Shown here piece after piece: positions 21,124-28,497 of a stretch of 64,000 nt of DNA. Made by a program: the position numbers and the translations under genes. The notes under the pieces were generated by a model. It was given only the letters and a program-made list of their open reading frames with translations. It was not told where the DNA came from and made no database searches. The stretch comes from Pseudomonadota bacterium (GTDB lineage: Bacteria; Pseudomonadota; Gammaproteobacteria; Burkholderiales; Burkholderiaceae_C): NCBI GenBank assembly GCA_018241265.1, contig JAFEEF010000064.1, positions 1 to 64,000 of the forward strand, read 5' to 3'. The number at the start of each line of letters is the position of its first letter. The first letter of the stretch is position 1.

Positions 21124-21885
21124 TCAGAGCAGGCCGGCCGCCAAGCCGCCGTCGAGCACGTAGTGGGCACCGGTGGTCCAGGACGCATCGTCCGACGCGA
21201 GGAACGCGACCATCTCGGCCACTTCCTCCACGGTGCCGAGCCGCCCCTGCTTCATCGCGACGAGCGCATCGAAAGGCACGCCGACCGCGGCCTCGACCGT
21301 CGGCACGAGGCGCTCGACCATCTTCGTGCCGACGAAGCCCGGGCAGACCGCGTTGACCCTGATCCCGGTCGGCCGCAGCTCGACCGCGGCCACGCGCGTG
21401 AGCTGGATCACCGCCGCCTTGGAGGCGCAGTACGAGCCGAACAGCGGCGCGCCGCCGACGCCGGCGAGCGACGACATGTTGACGATCGCGCCGCGGCCCG
21501 ACGCGACGAGCGCCTGCAGCGAGTGCTTCATGCCGAGGAAGACGCCCTTGACGTTGATCGCCATCAGGCGCTCGAACTCTTCCTCGCTCTGCTCGAACAG
21601 CGGCTTGACGACCTCGATGCCGGCGTTGTTGACCAGCGTGTCCATGCCGCCGAAGGCGGCCACGGTGGCGTCGACGGCGCGCGTGAAGTCGGCACCCGAC
21701 GTGACGTTGCAATGCACGGAGCGCGCATTCGGGCCGAGCGAGTCGGCCGCTTGTGCGGCACCGGCTTCGTCGATGTCGGCCAGCATCACCTGGGCGCCGC
21801 GCGCGATGAACAGCGTCGCGATGGCGCGTCCCAGGCCTTGCGCCGCGCCGGTCACGAGGGCACGGCGGCCGTGGAGGTCGGTCAT
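21124..21885 (-). CDS. SDR-family oxidoreductase (copy 2)
   Basis: 253 residues. Motifs TGAAQGLG, NNAG, MSS, and YCASK are all intact. An Asp at the end of strand two (VMLADIDEAG) suggests NAD(H) preference. The start MTDLHGRR follows GGAGA. It shares the motif order and the last ~60 residues pattern (PFDALVAMKQGRLGTVEEVA ... YVLDGGLAAGLL) with copy 1, thirteen bases downstream. It is the first gene of the apparent six-gene operon; 139 bases separate it from DUF2917, where the operon promoter should lie, though I see no clear -10/-35 pair. Confidence 0.9.
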   Translation of the reverse strand: MTDLHGRRALVTGAAQGLGRAIATLFIARGAQVMLADIDEAGAAQAADSLGPNARSVHCNVTSGADFTRAVDATVAAFGGMDTLVNNAGIEVVKPLFEQSEEEFERLMAINVKGVFLGMKHSLQALVASGRGAIVNMSSLAGVGGAPLFGSYCASKAAVIQLTRVAAVELRPTGIRVNAVCPGFVGTKMVERLVPTVEAAVGVPFDALVAMKQGRLGTVEEVAEMVAFLASDDASWTTGAHYVLDGGLAAGLL

Positions 21886-22024
21886 GAATGTCTCCGGTCG
21901 ATGCGCCGTCGCAGCCCGTGGCGCCGGCGTCATGAAGGGAGATTCGACCATCCGGGCCGACAGCGGCGGCCCCACCGAAAGGTTGGTTTAGCGTGCTGCG
22001 GTGCAGCAGGAACGCGTCGCTTCT

Positions 22025-22285
22025 TCAGTGGTGCGGCGTCCTGCCGCCGCCATCGACGTCCAGCAGCAGGAAGCTCGCATCGTCGAGCGCCGATACCAGC
22101 ACCGGGCCCGGCCCGTCGACGGTGTAGCCCTCGCCGGCATCGAGCACGATGTCCCGCAGGTCGTGGTCGAGCGTGATCCAGAGCGATCCGTGCAAGCTCT
22201 CGATGCGACGCCCCGCGCCGTGCGTGAGCCGCATCACATCGCCCTTGTCCAGATGGCGCCGGGCCGCGATCAGGTCGACGTTCAT
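22025..22285 (-). CDS. DUF2917 domain protein
   Basis: 86 residues, small cytoplasmic protein. The core RLTHGAGRRIESLHGSLWIT followed by a D-x-R-D-I-V-L-D-AGE-x-Y pattern matches DUF2917, a cupin-like fold of unknown function frequent in Burkholderiales. The start at 22285 (MNVDLIAA) is set by GGAGGATCT just upstream. It is divergent from a LysR regulator with 132 bases between the start codons, a common arrangement in which the regulator controls the neighbour. Confidence 0.8.
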   Translation of the reverse strand: MNVDLIAARRHLDKGDVMRLTHGAGRRIESLHGSLWITLDHDLRDIVLDAGEGYTVDGPGPVLVSALDDASFLLLDVDGGGRTPHH

Positions 22286-22366
22286 GGAGATCCTCCGGTG
22301 CATGTGCGCTGCGCATGTCAGCGATGGCCGCACTTTGCGCGCCCTACCTCGTGCGCTCAAACGGTA

Positions 22367-22404
22367 TTCGCGCATCGCTTGCATGCGAAACTAGAATGCG
22401 AAAC
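22367..22404. promoter_or_regulatory. candidate LysR operator between DUF2917 and lysR
   Basis: TTCGC (22367-22371) and GCGAA (22385-22389) form an inverted repeat spaced by 13 bases, close to the dyad spacing of LysR-type sites. The nonamer ATGCGAAAC occurs twice in the same orientation (22383-22391 and 22396-22404), 13 bases apart. The cluster lies 14-50 bases ahead of the lysR ATG. Binding is inferred from position and symmetry only. Confidence 0.4.
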
Positions 22405-22417
22405 CGGGGGGCAGACG

Positions 22418-23335
22418 ATGCGCCGCTATGACCTTCCGCCGCTCGACCAGCTCGAGGCCTTCGAGTCGGCGGCGCGCCACCTGAGCTTCACGAAGGCCGC
22501 CGACGAGCTCGCGCTGACGCAGTCGGCGATCAGCCGGCAGATCGCGCGCCTCGAGGATCACTACGCGCTGCCGCTGTTCCGCCGCCTGCACCGCGCGCTC
22601 CGCCTGACCGACGAAGGGCAGACCCTCTACCGCGCGATCGACACCGTGCTCGGCCACCTGCACCAGATCGGCGGCGAACTGCGGCGCGACCGGCGGCCGC
22701 GTCCGGTGTCGGTGACGACGACGCCGGGGTTCGCCGGTCTGTGGCTGATCCCGCGCCTGTCGGCATTCACCGCGGGGCAGCCGAACGTCGACGTGCGGCT
22801 GTCGGCCACCTACCAACTCGCCAACCTGCACCGCGACGGCTATGACCTCGCGATCCGCTATGCGACCGAGGACGTCGCCGGCCCGCATGCCGAGCTGCTG
22901 TTCGACGACACCGTGCTGCCGGTCTGCAGCCCGCGCCTGCTGCGCGACCCGGCGCGGCCGCTGAAGGAGCCGGCCGACCTGCGCCACCACGTGCTGCTGC
23001 ACCAGGACGAAGGCAAGGGCGGCGACATGCAGGACTGGCCGATCTGGCTGCGCGCGATGAAGCTCGACGACCTGAAGCCCGCCGGCATCATGCACTTCGA
23101 GCAGTTCGACCAGCTGATCACCGCGGCGGTCAGCGGGCAGGGCGTGGCGCTGGGCCGCATTCCGCTGCTCGACCGGATGCTGAAGGAGCGCAAGCTCGTC
23201 GCGCCGTTCAAGAAGAGCGTCGCATCGCCGCGCAGCTACTACCTGATCGTCGCCGAGGGCGCCGGCAAGAAGCCCGACGTGCAGGCTTTCGCGGACTGGC
23301 TGCGGCTGGAGGCGCGCGCGGTGAGCCAGGGGTGA
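22418..23335 (+). CDS. LysR-family transcriptional regulator, GcvA-like
   Basis: 305 residues. The N-terminal winged HTH reads LPPLDQLEAFESAARHLSFT followed by KAADELALTQSAISRQIARLE, the GcvA/AmpR-like subgroup signature. The rest is the two-lobed LysR substrate-binding domain. Start ATG 22418 gives MRRYDLPPLD. It is divergent to DUF2917. Despite the GcvA similarity it is far from gcvTHP (59 kb mark), so a glycine role is not implied. The 231 bases after it (to 23566) hold only GC-rich inverted repeats and no gene I can support. Confidence 0.9.
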   Translation: MRRYDLPPLDQLEAFESAARHLSFTKAADELALTQSAISRQIARLEDHYALPLFRRLHRALRLTDEGQTLYRAIDTVLGHLHQIGGELRRDRRPRPVSVTTTPGFAGLWLIPRLSAFTAGQPNVDVRLSATYQLANLHRDGYDLAIRYATEDVAGPHAELLFDDTVLPVCSPRLLRDPARPLKEPADLRHHVLLHQDEGKGGDMQDWPIWLRAMKLDDLKPAGIMHFEQFDQLITAAVSGQGVALGRIPLLDRMLKERKLVAPFKKSVASPRSYYLIVAEGAGKKPDVQAFADWLRLEARAVSQG

Positions 23336-23566
23336 CGCGCCCGCGCTGAAATCTTCCGTACGACCCAACGACGGCGGCCGGCAGGCGCGGACGCCGGCCG
23401 GCCGCTGGGCGCCGAGGCGCCGTCGCTCAGCGCTTCCGGGCGGGCGTCGTCTTGACCGCGGCGGTCCCGCCCGCAGGCGTCAGCGAGGTCGCGCTGGTCG
23501 GCACGCCGGTCACGAACGCCCGGCGGATCGTGCGGCCGCACGCGGCCGACCCCAGTGAGCGGCCGC

Positions 23567-24628
23567 TCAGCGATCGGGCAGCGGCGTGAAGCGCGGTGCC
23601 GGCCGTGCCTGCAGCGCGCCGCGACTTGTTACGCGAAACACGTCGCGCTGCCGGTTGTGCGGATGGCGGGCCGCTTCGTCGAGGCTCAAGACCGGCGCGA
23701 AACAGACGTCGCTGCCTTCGAGCAAATCGCACCAGTGCGCGCGCGGCCGGCTGCGGAACAGCTCGGCGAAGCGGCGCTTCAGCGCGGGCCAGCCGGTCGT
23801 GTCGTATTGCGCGGCCGGATCGACGTCGGCCAGGCCGAGCCGCTCGAGCAGCAACGCGTAGAACTGCGGCTCGAGGGCGCCCAGGGTCACATGGCCGCCG
23901 TCGGCGCATTCGTAGACATCGTAGAACGGCGAGTCGTGGAACGGGCTGGGCGCGCCGGCGTCGATCTGGCCGGCGGCCTTGATCCAGTGCACCAAGGTGC
24001 CGAGCACCGCGACGATGTCGACGATGGCCGCATCGACCACGCAGCCGCGGCCGTTGCGATGCGCATCCAGCACGCCGCAGGCGATGCCGAACGCCAGCCC
24101 GAGCGCGCCGCCGGCATCGCCGATCACGGTGGGCGGCACGATGGGAGCCGCGCCGGGCTGCTTCGACAGCGCGAGCAGGCCGGTCAGTGCCACGTAGTTC
24201 AAGTCGTGGCCGGCGGCCTGCGCGAGCGGTCCGTCCTGGCCCCAGCCGGTCATGCGGCCGTAGACCAGGCGCGGATGGCGTGCCGCGCAATCGGCCGGAC
24301 CCAGGCCGAGCCGCTCCATCACGCCCGGCCGGTTGCCTTCGATCAGCGCATCGGCGCCGGCCACGAGGTCGAGCGCCTGCGCGACGCCGGCCGGCGCCTT
24401 CAGGTCGATGACGACGAGTTCCTTGCCGGCGCGCAGCGGGCTGTCGCCGGTGCCGCCCAGGCGCTCGGCGACGCCCGGTCCGCCTGGTCCACCCTTCGGC
24501 GGGCGCACGACGAGGCTGACGTGCGCGCCCATGTCGGCCAGCATGCGGCCGGCCAATGGCCCCGGGCCCAGGCCCTCGAACTCGACGATGCGCACGCCTT
24601 CGAGCGGGCGCCGCGGTGCGGCCGTCAC
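23567..24628 (-). CDS. CoA-transferase family III / alpha-methylacyl-CoA racemase-like
   Basis: 353 residues, class III CoA-transferase fold. The N-terminus PLEGVRIVEFEGLGPGPLAG and the IEGNRPGVMERLGLG, HPRLVYGRMTGWGQDGP and AGHDLNYVALTGLL stretches are those of AMACR-type enzymes, which epimerise 2-methylacyl-CoA esters. The GHD catalytic residues of AMACR (AAGHDLNY) are present. A GTG start at 24628 overlaps the stop of the FAD-oxidase gene (GTGA). It ends an operon with that gene and DUF2069. Confidence 0.88.
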   Translation of the reverse strand: MTAAPRRPLEGVRIVEFEGLGPGPLAGRMLADMGAHVSLVVRPPKGGPGGPGVAERLGGTGDSPLRAGKELVVIDLKAPAGVAQALDLVAGADALIEGNRPGVMERLGLGPADCAARHPRLVYGRMTGWGQDGPLAQAAGHDLNYVALTGLLALSKQPGAAPIVPPTVIGDAGGALGLAFGIACGVLDAHRNGRGCVVDAAIVDIVAVLGTLVHWIKAAGQIDAGAPSPFHDSPFYDVYECADGGHVTLGALEPQFYALLLERLGLADVDPAAQYDTTGWPALKRRFAELFRSRPRAHWCDLLEGSDVCFAPVLSLDEAARHPHNRQRDVFRVTSRGALQARPAPRFTPLPDR

Positions 24629-26025
24629 AGCACGCGCCCCGGATTGAGCCGCCCGTGCGGATCGAGCGCGGCCTTGACCGCGCGCATCAGCTTCAATGCC
24701 ACCGGCGACTTGCGTTCGGCAAGCTCCGCGCGCTTCAACACGCCGATGCCGTGCTCGGCCGAGATCGACCCGCCATGACGCCCGACGAGGTCGTACACGA
24801 TGCGGTTCGCGCGCGCTTCGCCGGCATCGAGGAACGCCCGCGCCTCGACGCCCGGCGGTCCTTGCAGGTTGTAGTGCAGGTTGCCGTCGCCGAGGTGGCC
24901 GAAGTTCACCAGTTGCGATCCCGGAAAGGCCGCCAGCAACGCCGCGTCGGCCTCCGCGACGAACGCCGGGACCGCGGAGACCGGCAGCGCGATGTCGTGC
25001 TTGATGTTCGGTCCTTCGTCGGCCTGGGCGAGCGGTATGGCCTCGCGCAGGTGCCACATCGCGTTCGATTGCTCGAGGCTGGTCGCCACCGCCGCGTCGC
25101 CGACGATGCCGCGTTCGAGCGCCGTCTCGAGCAGCGCCTCGAACACGGTGCGCGCATGCGCCTCGCTCTCGGCATCGGACTGCTCGAGCAGCACCGTCCA
25201 GGCGGTCGGCGCCAGCGGCTGCTGGAGCTGCGGACAGTGCTTGCGGACGAGGTCGAGCGCATGCCGGCCCATCACCTCGAAGCCGGTCAGCGCGGGGCCG
25301 AGCCGGGCGCGCGCCAGGTCGAGCAGGTCGACCGCGGCGGCGAGCGTCGGCACGGCCGCCAGCGCGGTCGAGACCGCGGCCGGCCGCGCATAGAGCTTGA
25401 GCGTCGCCGCGGTGATGATGCCGAGCGTGCCTTCGCTGCCGATGTAGAGATCGCGCAGGTCGTAGCCGGTGTTGTCCTTGCGCAGGCCCGACAGGCCGTC
25501 CCAGACCTCGCCGTCGGCCGTCACGACCTCGATGCCGAGGCAGAGCTCGCGCGCATTGCCGTAGCGCAGCACCTGCGTGCCGCCGGCGTTGGTGCCGAGG
25601 TTGCCGCCTATCGTGCAGCTGCCTTCGGCCGCGAGGCTGAGCGGGAACAGCAGGCCGTGCTGCGCCGCCGTCTCCTGCACCGATTGCAGGATGCAGCCGG
25701 CTTCGACGGTGAGCGTCTGGTTCGCGCTGTCGATCGCGCGGACCTTGTTCATGCGGCCGAGGTTCAGCAGCACCTGCGAGCCCGTCGCATCGGGCACCGA
25801 GCCGCCGACCAGGCCGGTGTTGCCGCCCTGCGTGACGATCGACGTCGCGTGCTCGGCGCACAGGTGCACGATGCCCGCGACCTCGGCCGTCGTGGCCGGG
25901 CGCACGACGGCGAGCGCGCGGCCGCGGAAGCGCTTGCGCCAGTCGATCTGATACGCGCTCAGGTCTCCGTCGGTCAGCACATGGGATGCGCCGACGGTGT
26001 CGCGCAGGCGATCGACGAGGTTCAT
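24625..26025 (-). CDS. FAD-linked oxidase, D-2-hydroxyacid dehydrogenase (GlcD/LDHD-like)
   Basis: 466 residues. Residues about 35-175 form the PCMH-type FAD-binding domain (VTQGGNTGLVGGSVP, LFPLSLAAEGSCTIGGNLGT, YIGSEGTLGIIT). The C-terminal oxidase domain includes NFGHLGDGNLHYN and HGGSISAEHGIGVLKR, the conserved substrate and metal-site histidines. Homologues oxidise D-lactate, D-2-hydroxyglutarate or glycolate. It stands alone, without GlcE/GlcF, which favours a single-subunit D-2-hydroxyacid dehydrogenase. It overlaps the neighbours on both sides by four bases. Confidence 0.9.
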   Translation of the reverse strand: MNLVDRLRDTVGASHVLTDGDLSAYQIDWRKRFRGRALAVVRPATTAEVAGIVHLCAEHATSIVTQGGNTGLVGGSVPDATGSQVLLNLGRMNKVRAIDSANQTLTVEAGCILQSVQETAAQHGLLFPLSLAAEGSCTIGGNLGTNAGGTQVLRYGNARELCLGIEVVTADGEVWDGLSGLRKDNTGYDLRDLYIGSEGTLGIITAATLKLYARPAAVSTALAAVPTLAAAVDLLDLARARLGPALTGFEVMGRHALDLVRKHCPQLQQPLAPTAWTVLLEQSDAESEAHARTVFEALLETALERGIVGDAAVATSLEQSNAMWHLREAIPLAQADEGPNIKHDIALPVSAVPAFVAEADAALLAAFPGSQLVNFGHLGDGNLHYNLQGPPGVEARAFLDAGEARANRIVYDLVGRHGGSISAEHGIGVLKRAELAERKSPVALKLMRAVKAALDPHGRLNPGRVL

Positions 26026-26429
26026 CCGACACGTTCCTTCAGGGGCGGTTGCGGCGGCGCGGCCTCGCGCGCCTGCCGCAAGCGCCAGCGCACATGCGCG
26101 CCGCAGGCCGCGAACAGGACGAGGCACAGCACGATCTCGATCATCGCGAGCCGCGCGCCCGGGCCGCTTTCGCTCGTCGCCCGCACCGCGCCTTCGGCGA
26201 AGTAGACCCACACCAGGAGGCTCAGCCAGCGGTAGGTGTAGAGCCGCCCGCGCGCGATGCCGGCGAGCGGAATGACGAGCGGAACGACCTTCAGCGCGAG
26301 CGTGCCGCGGCCGGTCGGCGCGAGCCACAGCTCCCACGCGAGGCCGAGCGCGATCAGGCCGGCGAGGCTCGCCACCGCTGCGGCGCGCGTCCAGGCGAGC
26401 GGGCTCGGCAGGGCGGAGGTGGCAGTCAT
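26022..26429 (-). CDS. DUF2069 family membrane protein
   Basis: 135-residue inner-membrane protein with about four hydrophobic segments. The RLYTYRWLSLLVWVYFAEGAV stretch (first 20 residues quoted as RLYTYRWLSLLVWVYFAEGA) is the DUF2069 signature. Function unknown. The start at 26429 (MTATSALPSP) leaves only seven bases to the possible start of the divergent yihY-like gene, so the promoters must overlap coding sequence or the yihY start is further in. Its stop overlaps the FAD-oxidase start (ATGA). Confidence 0.82.
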   Translation of the reverse strand: MTATSALPSPLAWTRAAAVASLAGLIALGLAWELWLAPTGRGTLALKVVPLVIPLAGIARGRLYTYRWLSLLVWVYFAEGAVRATSESGPGARLAMIEIVLCLVLFAACGAHVRWRLRQAREAAPPQPPLKERVG

Positions 26430-26436
26430 CGAGCCT

Positions 26437-27684
26437 ATGATGCCAGCAATGGATGTGTCGCGATCGATGAAGGCCACGCTGCGCGAGCGCGTCGCCGAGG
26501 GGCTGCAGGCCCTGCAGACGTGGCCGTGGCTGGACACCTGCACGACGCTCTACCAGCGCTTCCGCGAGGACCGCCTCGGCCTGACCGCGAGCAGCCTGAC
26601 CTTCACGACCCTGATCTCGCTGGTGCCGCTGCTCACCGTGATGCTCGCGGTGTTCACCGCGTTCCCGATGTTCGCGACCTTCCAGATCGCGCTGCAGAAG
26701 TACTTCCTGCAGATGCTGATCCCGGCGGCGATCGCCGATCCGGTGCTGAAGGCGCTGACGCAGTTCGCGACCAAGGCGAACCGGCTCGGCAGCGTCGGCC
26801 TCGTGGTGCTGGTGTTCTCGGCGATCGCGCTGATGCTGACGATCGACAAGACGCTCAACGGCATCTGGCGCGTGCGCACGCCCCGGCCGATCGCGCAACG
26901 CGTGCTCGTCTACTGGGCCGCGATGACGCTCGGCCCGCTGATGCTCGGCGTGAGCCTGACCTTGACGTCGTATGCGATCTCGGCCGGGCGCGGCGTGGTC
27001 AACGTGCTGCCGGGCGGCGTCGGCCTCTTGCTGTCGCTGCTCGAGTTCGCGCTGCTGGCGGCCGGCTTCGCCGGGCTGTTCCACTATGTTCCGAACACGC
27101 ATGTGCGCTGGCGGCATGCGATCGGCGGCGCGGTGTTCGCGGCGCTCGGCTTCGAGATCGCGAAGAAGCTGCTCGCCTGGTACCTGACCGAGGTGCCGAC
27201 CTATTCGATGGTCTACGGCGCGTTCGCGACCGTGCCGATCTTCCTCGTGTGGCTCTACGTCGGCTGGGTCGTGGTGCTGCTCGGCGCGGTGATCGCCGCC
27301 TACGCGCCCAGCCTGCGGATGCGCGTGAAGCGCTGGCCCGACACGCCGGGTGCGCGCTTGCAACTGACGATCGCGGTGCTGCGCGAACTCGAGCACTCGC
27401 GGCGCGCCCGCACGCCCGGCCTGAACGTCGATCAGCTGGCGGTCGCGCTGCACACCGACCCGCTGCAGATCGAGCCGGTGCTGGACGTGCTGACCGGGCT
27501 CGATTGGGTCGGCCGGCTCGACGAGGAGGGCAACCCGCGTCACGTGCTGCTGTGCGATCCCGCCGCCACGCCGGCCGCCGGCCTGCTCGCGCTGACGCTC
27601 GTCGAGCCGACACCGGCGCTGCAGGGCCTGTGGCACCGCGCCGGCTTCGACCGCCTGACCTTGCGCGAGCTGATGAGCGCCTGA
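26437..27684 (+). CDS. YihY/UPF0761 family membrane protein
   Basis: Up to 415 residues; about six transmembrane helices in residues 50-310 followed by a soluble helical C-terminal domain. The motifs FREDRLGLTASSLTFTTLIS and LVPLLTVMLAVFTAFPMF, and later ATVPIFLVWLYVGWVVVLLG, identify the YihY family, once misnamed ribonuclease BN. Role is unsettled; envelope-related in most reports. Possible starts are 26437, 26440, 26449 and 26467; none has a clear ribosome-binding site. I give the longest, but 26467 (MKATLRERV) fits better with a divergent promoter. The stop abuts the stop of the minus-strand hydrolase. Confidence 0.88.
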   Translation: MMPAMDVSRSMKATLRERVAEGLQALQTWPWLDTCTTLYQRFREDRLGLTASSLTFTTLISLVPLLTVMLAVFTAFPMFATFQIALQKYFLQMLIPAAIADPVLKALTQFATKANRLGSVGLVVLVFSAIALMLTIDKTLNGIWRVRTPRPIAQRVLVYWAAMTLGPLMLGVSLTLTSYAISAGRGVVNVLPGGVGLLLSLLEFALLAAGFAGLFHYVPNTHVRWRHAIGGAVFAALGFEIAKKLLAWYLTEVPTYSMVYGAFATVPIFLVWLYVGWVVVLLGAVIAAYAPSLRMRVKRWPDTPGARLQLTIAVLRELEHSRRARTPGLNVDQLAVALHTDPLQIEPVLDVLTGLDWVGRLDEEGNPRHVLLCDPAATPAAGLLALTLVEPTPALQGLWHRAGFDRLTLRELMSA

Positions 27685-28497
27685 TCAGGCCAGCGCCTTG
27701 CGCAAGGCCGCGAGCAGCGCGTCGGGCACTTCGGTCATCAGCGCATGGCCGGCCGGCAGCAGCACCGTCTGCGCGCGCAGCGCGGCGGCAAGCTCGCGCG
27801 CCTGGCGCGGGCCGGTCATCTGGTCGCGTTCGCCGAGGACCAGCGTCGCAGGGCACTGCACCTGCGCGGCCGCTTCCAGGCCGTGCGCATAGCGGTCGCA
27901 GACGCCGAAGTCGTGATGGAACAGGTTGACCTCGCGCTGGCCGGCCTGGACGTGGCGCATCAGCGCGCGGTTGGCGCCATGCAGCCACGAGCCGGGACCG
28001 GGATGCGACGGCTTGGCGGCGTGGGTCGAATGCGAATAGCTGTTGACCATGTCGATGGCCGCCAGCGGACGGTCGCGCGCGGTGTCGAGCAGCGCTGCCG
28101 ACACCTTCATCGGGTAGGCGGTACCGACCATCACGAGCCGGGTCGCTCGCCCGGGCGCGCGCGCCGCGGCTTCGAGCGCGATCAGCGAACCCATGCTGTG
28201 GCCGACGAAGGCCCCCTGGGCGACACCGGCCGCGTCGAGCAGCGCGAGCGTCCAGTCGGCGGCGGCCTCGACGCTGTCCAGCGGCAGTCCGCCGCTGCGC
28301 GCATGGCCCGGCTCGTCGACCGCCAGTACGCCGTGACCATGATGCGCGAACCAGCGCGCCGCGAGCGTCCAGACGCTGTGGTCGTGCAGCGCGCCATGCA
28401 GGAACACGATGCACGGCAGGCTCGCATCGAACGGCTGGCCGCCGGTGTAGGCATAGGCGCGGCGCGGTCCTCGTGCGGTGACGACGTCGAGTTCCAT
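27685..28497 (-). CDS. alpha/beta-hydrolase
   Basis: 270-residue soluble hydrolase. Oxyanion region FLHGALHDHSVW, nucleophile elbow GHSMG (Ser), an acid in LVLGERDQMTGP and a His in PAGHALMTEVP complete a standard triad. The substrate is unknown. Its start shares one base with the stop of metY (TGATG), so it is co-translated with the sulfhydrylase. It lacks features of homoserine O-acetyltransferase (MetX), so it is not an obvious partner in methionine synthesis. Confidence 0.85.
   Translation of the reverse strand: MELDVVTARGPRRAYAYTGGQPFDASLPCIVFLHGALHDHSVWTLAARWFAHHGHGVLAVDEPGHARSGGLPLDSVEAAADWTLALLDAAGVAQGAFVGHSMGSLIALEAAARAPGRATRLVMVGTAYPMKVSAALLDTARDRPLAAIDMVNSYSHSTHAAKPSHPGPGSWLHGANRALMRHVQAGQREVNLFHHDFGVCDRYAHGLEAAAQVQCPATLVLGERDQMTGPRQARELAAALRAQTVLLPAGHALMTEVPDALLAALRKALA

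Noticed and set aside
22418..23335. LysR protein as the regulator of gcvTHP because of its GcvA-like sequence.
   Set aside because: GcvA-like is a broad subgroup; gcvTHP here is 36 kb away and has its own glycine riboswitch.
23336..23566. Minus-strand open frame whose tail reads TSLTPAGGTAAVKTTPARKR, and GC-rich inverted repeats after the LysR gene.
   Set aside because: No start codon of its own outside the CoA-transferase shadow, no recognisable family and no ribosome-binding site; the repeats lack a T tract. Treated as non-coding.
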